Shown: positions 34,880-42,916 of the stretch, piece by piece
Numbering within the stretch: the stretch's first letter is position 1
How the letters are laid out: every line of letters begins with the position of its first letter
Made by a program: the position numbers and the translations under genes
Notes under the pieces: generated by a model
The model's database searches: none
What the model saw: the letters and a program-made list of their open reading frames with translations, nothing else
What the model was told of the DNA's origin: nothing
Assembly: GCF_002204185.1 (NCBI RefSeq)
Contig: NZ_MXPU01000027.1
Location: 1 to 46,840 of the forward strand
Reading direction: 5' to 3'
DNA: 46,840 nt
Source: Rhizobium esperanzae
GTDB taxonomy: Bacteria > Pseudomonadota > Alphaproteobacteria > Rhizobiales > Rhizobiaceae

Positions 34880-35100
34880 CCCTACGAACGGAGCTCGTCA
34901 GCGATCATCACGCGCGGCGGCGTGCAGCCGATCCAAAGAGCTTTGTCACGAGCCACTGCTCAGCGCGGGAGCCTCTTCGGCTTTGGATCAAGACGTCGAG
35001 AGCAATGCCATTCTGGCCGACAGCGCCGCCAGAGCCAATGTTTTTCGCACGCGATCGAAATAACCGAATTCGTCCAGATGTCATGTCGCCGCGAATGGGA
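34880..35100 (-). mobile_element. Relic of an IS6-family (IS26-like) transposase
   Basis: Minus-strand pieces match the IS6 DDE transposase core: VISIACEKHWLWR, then in a shifted frame GAVGQNGIALDVLIQSRRGS (for RAVDQDGxVLDVLVQSRR), then MIADELRS (for IVTDKLRSYG). At least two frameshifts occur, and the ends are absent. No terminal repeats were identified. It lies between the XRE genes and the GGPP synthase gene. Confidence 0.72.
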
Positions 35101-35319
35101 CTGCTTCGAGGGATTCCAGCGGGAGATCGCCTTGCCGAGTTAGGGCTCCCACTGGCACGCGGGTTCATTGGTGACGCCGGTGCCGCATGTTGGCCGCCGC
35201 ACCCCGCTAAACTTAACGGCGCCCTGGAACCTGAAGAGACACAGCGAAATTGGCCTTTTGTTTGGCACCGGTTGGACTAGGCCCGATGTTCGTTTTCGTC
35301 TCAAAAGTGGAGATGCGAT

Positions 35320-36249
35320 ATGATTTCGAATCACCAAGCCGACGTCGTTTGTGATAGCGACAAGCTCATCGAGCATGCGCTGCGAGCTGCCATGGATAGT
35401 GCTCTAAGTCCGGCTGCGCCGGCTCACCTGCGTGGAGCGCTAGACGCGGCAGTGTTTCCAGGTGGCTCCCGGATGCGCCCCAAGCTCTGCTTGAAAGTCT
35501 CCTATGTGTGCGGCGAAAGACATCCTGAGCTGGCGACAAGAGCCGCGGCAGCAATTGAATTGCTACACTGTGCCTCGTTGGTGCATGACGACTTGCCTTG
35601 CTTCGATAACGCCGCGCTACGCCGCGGCAGACCGACGGTGCACCGGCTTTTCGGAGAGCCTATCGCCGTTTTGGCTGGCGATGCCTTGATTGTGATGGCT
35701 TTCAAATACCTCAGCCTGCAGGCTGCGCTAACACCTGAGTTGGGCGCGCGCATGATCGAGGTGGTTGCGGAGGCGGTCGGCCCCAGTCACGGACTGATCG
35801 CCGGACAGTCGATGGAGGCAATGACGCACGTCCCAATCGACCGCTATCACCATTACAAGACCGGCTCCCTCTTTGTCGCAGCGGCCACGTGCGGTGCCCT
35901 GGCAAGTGATGTTGATCCGGCCCCATGGTCTAAGGTGGGGGAATTGCTCGGGCATGCGTATCAGATCGCCGACGACATCGCAGATACAGTCGGTCGCGCC
36001 GAAGTGCTTGGCAAATTGCCTGCCGTGGACACGCAGCTGAAGCGGCCCAGTATCGTTCGCGGCGAAGGATTGGACAGCGCAGCCGCCAGATTTTACGCGT
36101 ATCTCGAACAGATAGGTGACACCGTTCCTGCCAGCCCTCACAAACGGTCCTTCGTTAACTGGCTGAATCATGCACTTTGCAAAGGCGTGGCGGGACCGGG
36201 AAAAGCCGGGCTAATTCAACAAGCGGCGCTGGATTGCGCACCTTTATGA
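35320..36249 (+). CDS. ggps2: Geranylgeranyl diphosphate synthase (second, stand-alone copy)
   Basis: 309-residue trans-prenyl diphosphate synthase. First Asp-rich motif: LVHDDLPCFDNAALRRGRPT (DD-x4-D, with the RRGRPT that follows). Second: YQIADDIADTVGRAEVLGK (DDxxD). The substrate-binding segment FPGGSRMRPKLCLKVSY is also present. It should condense IPP and DMAPP/FPP to GGPP for the GA operon. It lies on the opposite strand, converging on the operon end with 191 bp between stops, whereas the operon's own ggps is deleted. Replacement of ggps by a separate ggps2 has been reported for rhizobial GA clusters. ATG 35320 follows GTGGAG. Product chain length is inferred from context. Confidence 0.92.
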   Translation: MISNHQADVVCDSDKLIEHALRAAMDSALSPAAPAHLRGALDAAVFPGGSRMRPKLCLKVSYVCGERHPELATRAAAAIELLHCASLVHDDLPCFDNAALRRGRPTVHRLFGEPIAVLAGDALIVMAFKYLSLQAALTPELGARMIEVVAEAVGPSHGLIAGQSMEAMTHVPIDRYHHYKTGSLFVAAATCGALASDVDPAPWSKVGELLGHAYQIADDIADTVGRAEVLGKLPAVDTQLKRPSIVRGEGLDSAAARFYAYLEQIGDTVPASPHKRSFVNWLNHALCKGVAGPGKAGLIQQAALDCAPL

Positions 36250-36440
36250 GCTCCGAATTCCGTTACGCATAACCTAGCTAACCGGCGGCATCATTACCGC
36301 TTCATCGTCAACAGCTGCCTCATGAACACTTCGTTCCCTGTATCGAACCCGTGGGCCAGGTGGATTAGAGGTCTAGCTTTAGCGTTAACGGTTTTTGCAA
36401 CCAGCTAGGCGCCGGCCGACACGAGCGAGCGACGACGGCA

Positions 36441-37490
36441 TCATCCAGCTGGCGGATGCGCGGAGGGCAACAAGCGCGCCTGGCGCAACGTCGCCAGATT
36501 AGGTGAGCCGGTGCAAAAGCAGGCGACGGCCAACTGGCGGATGACGACCTCGAAATGCGCGACGACCGCTTCGGTCGATACCGTAGCCGCTGGCAGCACG
36601 CCGGCTGCCTGCCCGGCGATGTCCGCGCCCAGGCGAATGGCCTTGGCCACGTCGACGCCATCGCGGATCCCGCCGGACGCGATAAGCTTCACCGTTGGCA
36701 GCGCCCGACGTACCGCCTGCAAACTGGCCGGTGTCGGGATCCCCCAATCGGCGAACGCCATCGCCACTGCACGGCCGGCGGCATCGCGGGCGCGCTCGCC
36801 CTCCACCGCGGCCCAACTGGTGCCGCCCGCTCCGGCGACATCAATCACCGCAACACCCGCCTCGACGAGCGCGCAGGCCACCGAGGCGGACAGGCCCGAC
36901 CCCACTTCTTTGGCCACGATCGGCACGCCCACGCTACGCGCGGCGCGAGCCATCTGCGCCAGGACGCCGCGCCAGTCGCGGTCGCCATCCGGCTGTAGCG
37001 CTTCCTGCAGCGGATTGAGATGGACGATCAGCCCATCAGCCTCCAGCGCATCGACAGCCCGGCGCGCCAGATCAAGGCCGTCGGCCTCACGCAGTTGCGC
37101 GGCGCCGATATTGGCCAGCAAGGGAATGTCAGGCGCCAGGCGGCGAAGCGCGCGCGTCAGTCCCTGGGAATTGCGCGATTGCAGGCTCACGCGCTGCGAA
37201 CCGACGCACATGGCGATCCCCAAGGCTTGCGCCGCCTCGCTCAGATGCCGATTGATGGCCTCGGCGCGTGGCATTCCGCCGGTCATGGAACTGATCAGCA
37301 GCGGCGCACGCATGGGCTTGCCTAACAGCGAGGTGCGCAGTCCGATCTGCGTCAGGTCCAGCTCGGGTAGTGCGCAGTGTTCGAACCGGATTTGCTCCCA
37401 GCCGGCGGCGACCGTGGCTGGCGCCGTTCGCCGATTAAGCACGAGGTCCAGATGGTCGTCCTTGCGCCGGGTCAGGGCGTCGTCGCACAT
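36441..37490 (-). CDS. idi: Isopentenyl-diphosphate delta-isomerase, type II (FMN-dependent)
   Basis: 349-residue type II IDI, balancing IPP and DMAPP for GGPP formation. It begins near TRRKDDHLDLVLNR (RKDDHL is the family start). Other motifs: APLLISSMTGGMPRAEAINR, GSQRVSLQ, LLANIGAAQLRE, VDALEADGLIVHLNPLQEAL, VAGAGGTSWAAVEGER and the phosphate-binding LIASGGIRDGVDVAKAIRLG. ATG 37490 is chosen by family fit; an in-frame ATG at 37610 would overlap the KS gene by 35 bp and adds a low-complexity tail. It is the last gene of the GA operon. IDI is an accessory gene present only in some GA operons. Confidence 0.9.
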   Translation of the reverse strand: MCDDALTRRKDDHLDLVLNRRTAPATVAAGWEQIRFEHCALPELDLTQIGLRTSLLGKPMRAPLLISSMTGGMPRAEAINRHLSEAAQALGIAMCVGSQRVSLQSRNSQGLTRALRRLAPDIPLLANIGAAQLREADGLDLARRAVDALEADGLIVHLNPLQEALQPDGDRDWRGVLAQMARAARSVGVPIVAKEVGSGLSASVACALVEAGVAVIDVAGAGGTSWAAVEGERARDAAGRAVAMAFADWGIPTPASLQAVRRALPTVKLIASGGIRDGVDVAKAIRLGADIAGQAAGVLPAATVSTEAVVAHFEVVIRQLAVACFCTGSPNLATLRQARLLPSAHPPAG

Positions 37491-37575
37491 GCTCGCTTGA
37501 TCCGCCGTATTGGGCGTTGGCGTTGCGTCGGATCGGACCGAGGGCGCTGCGCGCACGCCGCCGCCTCCCGCGCGT

Positions 37576-38478
37576 TCACGCCGGCGCACGCTGGCCTCCC
37601 CCCGCAGCATCGTTGCCGTAGCGGCTGATCGAGGTCTCGTAGTACTTCGCGCGAATGGCCGCCATGGCCTCGATTAACGGTCCCCATGGCGCAGGAAAGC
37701 TTTCCTCCACCATCACTCGGTGCAGCATGCGCTCATGGCCGGCCAGCTCGTCGTTGAGGAAATCCTCCACAGGCATAGCCGGATAACGCTGCAGGAGCAG
37801 GATGGCAGCGTTGTCGGCCTCTCCCGCCGACCTATCCTTGGCGCGTCCATGCAAATCGTTCTGCAGGCGCCCTATCGTGGAGATGAGCCGCAGTACCTGG
37901 CGAAACGCCGGACGCGCGCGCAGGGTCGCCATGTCCAGCCCCCAAAGCAACGACAGGCAACAGAACACGTTCGCGTAGGCGATCGAATCGATGGAATTGT
38001 GCAAGTATTCGGCGTAAGACCAGCGTTGCGCCCCCGCCGCCTGCGCGTGACCGGCGCGAAGCGCCGCGCAGTAGCACCGGGTATCGTTAAGAAGCGCAGT
38101 ATAGTCGCGCCTATCGTAGGCGAGCGCGGCCAGGGAAGCGCGCAGCACAGCGCAGCCCTCGAACCCGGGGAGCGCGCATGGCACGCCCTGCCCCAGCGCC
38201 TGCTCCACCGCGGCCAGCTGCTCTGGCGCGATCAGGCCAAGGTCGTTGCAATCGTCGAGCCAAAACAGTAGCGCCAACTCGCGATAAAACGCCACGATCA
38301 GCTTTTCGTCCTGCGGATCCCGGCCGGTGCGGGCGCTGGTATCGTGCAGGCTCGGTTGGATACGCTGCAGGATGTACTGTCCGCCCCTAACTGCTTCCAC
38401 GGCATGCTCGTCGGCGAATCCGATCAGGGAACGCCCCCACTCCAGTACTTGCTGCAGCGCGCTTTCGGTCGGGATCAT
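37576..38478 (-). CDS. ks: ent-Kaurene synthase (class I diterpene synthase)
   Basis: 300-residue bacterial KS, converting ent-copalyl diphosphate to ent-kaurene. The Asp-rich metal motif is LALLFWLDDCNDLGL (DDxxD). The second metal region is RLQNDLHGRAKDRSAGEADN, with ND in place. WSYAEYLHNSIDSIAYANVF follows the family layout. ATG 38478 overlaps the CPS stop (ATGA, 38475-38478), which supports this start over the in-frame ATG at 38601. Length and order (CPS then KS) match known rhizobial GA operons. Confidence 0.93.
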   Translation of the reverse strand: MIPTESALQQVLEWGRSLIGFADEHAVEAVRGGQYILQRIQPSLHDTSARTGRDPQDEKLIVAFYRELALLFWLDDCNDLGLIAPEQLAAVEQALGQGVPCALPGFEGCAVLRASLAALAYDRRDYTALLNDTRCYCAALRAGHAQAAGAQRWSYAEYLHNSIDSIAYANVFCCLSLLWGLDMATLRARPAFRQVLRLISTIGRLQNDLHGRAKDRSAGEADNAAILLLQRYPAMPVEDFLNDELAGHERMLHRVMVEESFPAPWGPLIEAMAAIRAKYYETSISRYGNDAAGGGQRAPA

Positions 38479-40028
38479 TGCGCTATTCCTCCTGCTCCCT
38501 CGGCCGGGATGCGCCGCCCCCAACGAAGAGCCAGCCACAAGCCGGCGAGTTCGATCACGCGCACGACCCGGGTCGGGCAATACAATTCCTTGCCGATCCA
38601 CAGCGGCGTCTGCGGCAATTCATGCGCCTCATGGCGAGCGAGCATCCACTCCAGCGCGTGCGCGACCGCCAGCGCGATGCGGGCGCGCCCTGTCGGCTCT
38701 TCGCGCCCATCCATCACGTGCAAGGCGAACAGCGCATAGGCGGTTTCCTCAAATGTTGACGCGCGACCGGCGCCCCAGCCGCCGTCGTCGCGCTGCGCCT
38801 GCAACAGCGCCGCCAGCGCGCGCTCGTCGCGCCACTGGGGCGCGCCTTGCGCGAGCGCAGCGATTGCATGCGCGGTGGGATACAGCCACGAAACGTGCCA
38901 TTTTTCGTTGTCCCATAGACCGTCCGGGTTGCGATTGGCCTCAAGGTAAGCGCTGGTGCCGGCGGTGGGCTTTCCCAACAGTCTGAACGCATGCAGGGCG
39001 TGGATGTTGGTGGACACCGAGGCATTGCGCTCGCCGGGAAAGGTAACGAACAGCCCGCCGATTTCGAAATGGCGCAACGCGTCGGCAGCCGGGTTGCGTC
39101 CTGCTAGGCGCAGGATGCACAACGCAACGGCGGTGTCGTCCGCATCGGCCGCGAAGTGCAAGGCCGGACCCAGACCGCGCACGCCCAGACAGGCATCGAG
39201 CTGCGCGACGATCACGCCTACCGCCTCGGCGAGCGCGGGATGCGAAAACAACCCGGCCAGATGCAGAGTGTACAGCGACCAGCACGGCTCGAACACGTTG
39301 ATCGGCCAGACGCTGGGAACGACACCTTCGATGCCGCTGCGCGCCGCGCGCGATGCGGCCTGAAGATACCTGTCGGCACGCCCAACCTGTGGCGCGCTCG
39401 CCTGTGTGAGGGCGTGCGCACGCCACGCGGCGGTTGCCGCCGGGCTGATGCCGATGCTGCCGTCGTCGTCCAGGGATGCCGTGGTCGGCGACGTCCCCCA
39501 GGCTTCCCAGGAGTGCAACAACGGATGGCCGCTCGGCAGCGGTCCCACCGTCCCCAACTTGGCCAGGCACGCCTGCCGCAATGGCAACAGCGCCGGGTAG
39601 CGCGGAAACACCACGTCGTCCACCAAGGATGTAGCCTCGCCGGAGATCTGCGGCAGGATCAGCTCCGCGCCTACCGGCGCGTCTTCCGGCACCGCATCTG
39701 CGTAGGGATCCGGCTGGCGCTCGAGGAACCGCGTTGCAGCCTGAACTGCGTCCGCAGCGCCGGGAAGAGGATCGGCACGCTGCAATGCAAGCAACGCCGC
39801 CCACGTGGGTGCATGGCGGAACAGTGGGAAGTCAGCACTTCCCCACCCGCCATCCGCCTGTTGCTGCGCCATGAGCCACGCGTATGCGTTCTGCCGACCG
39901 GTGACGTTGCCGCGGAAGTGCAAAACGCGCGCCGTGTCGTAAACGGAGGGACTGACGCTGCCGCCATCGCGCGTGTCGTTCAGCAGGTGGCGCAATTCAG
40001 AAAGGATCTGTTCGGACAGCGCATTCAT
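38475..40028 (-). CDS. cps: ent-Copalyl diphosphate synthase (class II diterpene cyclase)
   Basis: 517-residue bacterial class II cyclase that protonates GGPP to ent-CPP. The catalytic DxDD motif appears as ALHFAADADDTAVALCILRL. QW-like repeats include QQQADGGWGSADFPLFRHAP, DDDGSIGISPAATAAW and RDDGGWGAGRASTFEETAYA. It starts MNALSEQILSELRHLLND at ATG 40028. The upstream extension of this open frame (to 40319) is the tail of the deleted ggps, so it was excluded. It overlaps KS by 4 bp. Complete and unbroken. Confidence 0.95.
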   Translation of the reverse strand: MNALSEQILSELRHLLNDTRDGGSVSPSVYDTARVLHFRGNVTGRQNAYAWLMAQQQADGGWGSADFPLFRHAPTWAALLALQRADPLPGAADAVQAATRFLERQPDPYADAVPEDAPVGAELILPQISGEATSLVDDVVFPRYPALLPLRQACLAKLGTVGPLPSGHPLLHSWEAWGTSPTTASLDDDGSIGISPAATAAWRAHALTQASAPQVGRADRYLQAASRAARSGIEGVVPSVWPINVFEPCWSLYTLHLAGLFSHPALAEAVGVIVAQLDACLGVRGLGPALHFAADADDTAVALCILRLAGRNPAADALRHFEIGGLFVTFPGERNASVSTNIHALHAFRLLGKPTAGTSAYLEANRNPDGLWDNEKWHVSWLYPTAHAIAALAQGAPQWRDERALAALLQAQRDDGGWGAGRASTFEETAYALFALHVMDGREEPTGRARIALAVAHALEWMLARHEAHELPQTPLWIGKELYCPTRVVRVIELAGLWLALRWGRRIPAEGAGGIAQ

Positions 40029-40149
40029 GCGGGATGTTCCCTCTGCAGGCAGTTGACGAGAAGCAGGATGGGGCGGACGCCGGGCACCGCCGCGGGCCCG
40101 TCGCGGCGAAGCGCACCTATGCTGACGGCGGTCCGCCGGACAGCGCGGC

Positions 40150-40577
40150 GGACCGCGGTGGGCAACCGCTGCGATCTGCGCCGTGGAATCGGACACAATG
40201 TAGCATCTAGCGCTGCCGCCGACCGATCGCAGCGGGGTGACGGCTTCCTCGGCCTCGGGCCATAGGCGCGCTGCATGCAGCTCCGTGATCGGCACGCCGG
40301 TTGCATTCTTCTCCGCCACATGCTTGCCGGGGGCTCGCCCAGCGTCGCGTCATCCGCTGGCGTGTCATCCTCGACCACCTACGATACAAGGCCGAAACAG
40401 GCGCGATAGCGATCCAGCGCGCGGAACAGCGTAACGCGCGGCATCCTCCGCGACGGCGCATAGCGCGACCATGCGTACGGACGCGCGCACCGGCACTCCG
40501 CCGCACGCCTGCGCGCCCAATCCGTCGAACGGGGAAACGCCAGTTCGGTCGTCGTTTAGCGTGGAACCCGTCTGCAT
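40150..40577 (-). pseudogene. ggps: Operon-borne ggps, internally deleted
   Basis: In the slot between CYP117 and CPS where GA operons carry ggps, only the ends remain. N-terminus: MQTGSTLNDDRTGVSPFDGL (ATG 40577, AAGGAG nine bases upstream), running to EDAARYAVPRAGSLSRLFRP, the YAVLxGGKRLRP-like segment. This passes almost directly, with frame changes, to VEDDTPADDATLGEP (the second DDxxD region) and then AEKNATGVPITELHAARLWP and SVGGSARCY. The first Asp-rich motif and about 150 residues are absent, so no activity is possible. The other GGPP synthase at 35320 should supply the substrate. Confidence 0.85.
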
Positions 40578-40727
40578 GTTGTTCATCTCCTTGTACGTGA
40601 CAGAGAATGTCGCGGCGAGCGGCGAGCCGCGGTGTTGCCGGCGTCGCACCGGGCGCGCGCGCCGAGTGCAGCATTGCCGCCCATCGCCGGCGCCGCTGCC
40701 TCTTGACACGGGGCAGACGATCCTAGC

Positions 40728-42071
40728 TCATGAGAATCCGATGCGGATCGTCATGGACGGATGTGCGGTCGGGTAATAGCGCCGGCCATTTTCGACGCCG
40801 CTCATCAACCGCGGCCGCACCCCGGCCTCATGCATGGTCAATGCCAAGGCGATGCTGAACTGCACCAGCTCCAGCCATACTAGATGATAGCCCATGCAGA
40901 CGTGTGGGCCGGCACCGAACTGCAGCATGTCCACCGGCCGGATCGGCTCCGGGCGTTGCAGCCACCGTCCCAGACGGAACTGATCAGGCGCTTCGTGCAG
41001 CAGCGCCGAGGTCGAGAAATGCAGCAGTGGGATGCACAAATGAGTGCCCGCAGGAATGCGCCGCTGGCCGAGTTGTAATTCCTGCATCGCGCGACGCGGT
41101 ACGAGCGAGGAAGCCGGATGCATTCGTAGCGTCTCCCGAAACAGTGCCTCTGCGACCGGACATTGCGCCAGGTCCTCGTGCCCGGTCGGCACCGCGCCCA
41201 CGCGTTGGGCCTCTTCGACCAGGGCGTCCCACAGCTCTGGCTGCTGCGCCAGCTCGATCACCGTCCAGGCCATCGTTGAGGCGGAGGTCTCGTGGCCGGC
41301 AAGCAGCAGCAAGCGGATATTGGCGACCAGGACGTCATCGGAGAGCGCGCCGTCGCTGCGATCGAAGGCGCTCACCATGTCGTTGATCAACCCGGTGCGC
41401 GCGGCGCGCGCGCGCGCGTCCCGGATGAACTGGCGCGACTGCGCGTCGATCCAATCGCGGGCGGCGCGGCCGCGCCGCAATGGCATCCCCGGCAGGTCGA
41501 TCGGGGGCGCGACCATCAATTGTAGCAGTTGCCGGTACTTGCGATGCCACTCCGACAGGTCTTGGGCGGGGATGCCCATGAGACTGAAGGTGAGTTTAAG
41601 CATCAGGTTGCGGGTGTCTGGCAGGATAGCGACTTCACCGCGGTCGCGCCACGCCTTGACCTGAGCCCGAATAATTGGTTCGAACAGCTCGCCGATGCCG
41701 GCCTCGGTCAGACCCCTGGGCAGAAACGCCGCCTTTATCCCATCGCGCGCCTGCCGGTGCGCGCTACCGTCCAAAGTGACCAACGTTCCGCCAAGGATGT
41801 CGGGCGCCATCTCTTCGATCAGTGCCGAGGACACTTCCTTGTGCCGGAGCAATGCGAGCGCATCCGGATCCAGGCATGTCATCAGGTGTCCGGCCGGGCC
41901 GAAATCCAGCCAGAAGTGGCTGCCTAGCGTCCTTTCGGCGCGCCGCAGCAGGCGCGGCAGATCGCAGACGATGGCGGGAAGATGCCCGACCAGGGGGAAA
42001 GCGCCAGGCATGACCGGGATGTCGTCCCGTAGCCGGTGCCAGCGGTTCAGCGGGTTGAGCAGCATGTCCAT
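40728..42071 (-). CDS. cyp117: Cytochrome P450 CYP117 (ent-kaurene oxidase)
   Basis: 447-residue P450 oxidising ent-kaurene to ent-kaurenoic acid (function established for rhizobial CYP117). I-helix LLLLAGHETSASTMAWTVIE, ExxR in ALFRETLRMHPASSLVPRRA, heme loop LQFGAGPHVCMGYHLVWLEL. The open frame can be read from a TTG at 42074, but ATG 42071 overlaps the SDR stop (TGATG) and is preferred. Its 3' end is followed by the deleted ggps. Confidence 0.93.
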   Translation of the reverse strand: MDMLLNPLNRWHRLRDDIPVMPGAFPLVGHLPAIVCDLPRLLRRAERTLGSHFWLDFGPAGHLMTCLDPDALALLRHKEVSSALIEEMAPDILGGTLVTLDGSAHRQARDGIKAAFLPRGLTEAGIGELFEPIIRAQVKAWRDRGEVAILPDTRNLMLKLTFSLMGIPAQDLSEWHRKYRQLLQLMVAPPIDLPGMPLRRGRAARDWIDAQSRQFIRDARARAARTGLINDMVSAFDRSDGALSDDVLVANIRLLLLAGHETSASTMAWTVIELAQQPELWDALVEEAQRVGAVPTGHEDLAQCPVAEALFRETLRMHPASSLVPRRAMQELQLGQRRIPAGTHLCIPLLHFSTSALLHEAPDQFRLGRWLQRPEPIRPVDMLQFGAGPHVCMGYHLVWLELVQFSIALALTMHEAGVRPRLMSGVENGRRYYPTAHPSMTIRIGFS

Positions 42072-42916
42072 CAACAGTGCGACGTTGCGGCTGCTTCGGC
42101 GGCGTCACCGGCCGGCAGAGCCGCGCTGTTGCCACCGTCGGCGTAGGTTGGAACATGCGACAACATGCCGCCGTCGATACACAACACCTGGCCGGTGATG
42201 AACGCAGCCTCGTCGGAGAGCAGGAATGCGACCAGCGCGGCTACGTCCTCGGGGCGGCCGACGTGCGGCAGGAGCTGGTGCCGGTGTAGATGCCGTTGCA
42301 TGCACTCGTCCAGCTTGGCGAAGAGGCGTTCCGTCATGATAAGACCTGGCGCAACCGCGTTGCAGCGGATCTTCGCGTGTCCGTACTGGGTGGCAAGCGA
42401 GGCCGACAGCATGTTCATTGCGGCCTTCGACGCGGCGTAGGACGTCAGTGCGGTGTCGCCGCTGAGCCCTTGGCACGATGACATGTTCACGATCGCGCCA
42501 CCACCGCGGGTGATCATTTGTGGGATGGCCTGCCGGCAGCAGAGGAGCGTGCCGCGCAAATTGGTCGCCATGGTCTTGTCCCAGACCGCCACGTCCAGGT
42601 CGAGGATCGCGCGGTCGTGCGGGGTCAAATGCATGGCGCTCGCATTGTTCACAAGCACGTCTACCCCACCGAAGCGCCGCTTCGCCGTTTGGAAAAGCTC
42701 TGCCACCGCCTGCGCATCTGCGATGTCCATGGCCACGGCCAGCGCTTGGCCCGCTTCGGCTGCGATCTGTGCGGTGCAGGCGATGGCAGCGGGGCCATCA
42801 ATGTCGGCCACCACCACTCTTCCGCCCTCGCGTGCGATGGCGAGGGCGCATGCCTTGCCGATCCCGGCGCCGGCGCCGGTCACCACGGCCACCTTGCCTT
42901 TAAATCGTTCCATCAT
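42071..42916 (-). CDS. sdr: GA-operon short-chain dehydrogenase/reductase
   Basis: 281-residue SDR, known in rhizobia to oxidise GA12-aldehyde to GA12. The NAD(P) motif is AVVTGAGAGIGKACALAIAR, then VDVLVNNASAMHLTPHDRAI and the catalytic YxxxK in LTSYAASKAAMNML with an upstream Ser in VNMSSCQGLSG. A longer C-terminal tail (YADGGNSAALPAGDAAEAAA) extends beyond the usual SDR end. Start: ATG ATG at 42916/42913 behind AGGAGA; either may be used. The upstream CYP114-Fd frame overlaps it by 17 bp. Confidence 0.93.
   Translation of the reverse strand: MMERFKGKVAVVTGAGAGIGKACALAIAREGGRVVVADIDGPAAIACTAQIAAEAGQALAVAMDIADAQAVAELFQTAKRRFGGVDVLVNNASAMHLTPHDRAILDLDVAVWDKTMATNLRGTLLCCRQAIPQMITRGGGAIVNMSSCQGLSGDTALTSYAASKAAMNMLSASLATQYGHAKIRCNAVAPGLIMTERLFAKLDECMQRHLHRHQLLPHVGRPEDVAALVAFLLSDEAAFITGQVLCIDGGMLSHVPTYADGGNSAALPAGDAAEAAATSHC

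Noticed and set aside
36511..37500. 329-codon plus-strand frame opposite IDI
   Set aside because: Antisense shadow of the IDI gene; low-complexity Ser/Arg/Ala sequence.
40029..40319. 97-codon extension of CPS
   Set aside because: This stretch encodes the tail of the deleted ggps, not a CPS domain.
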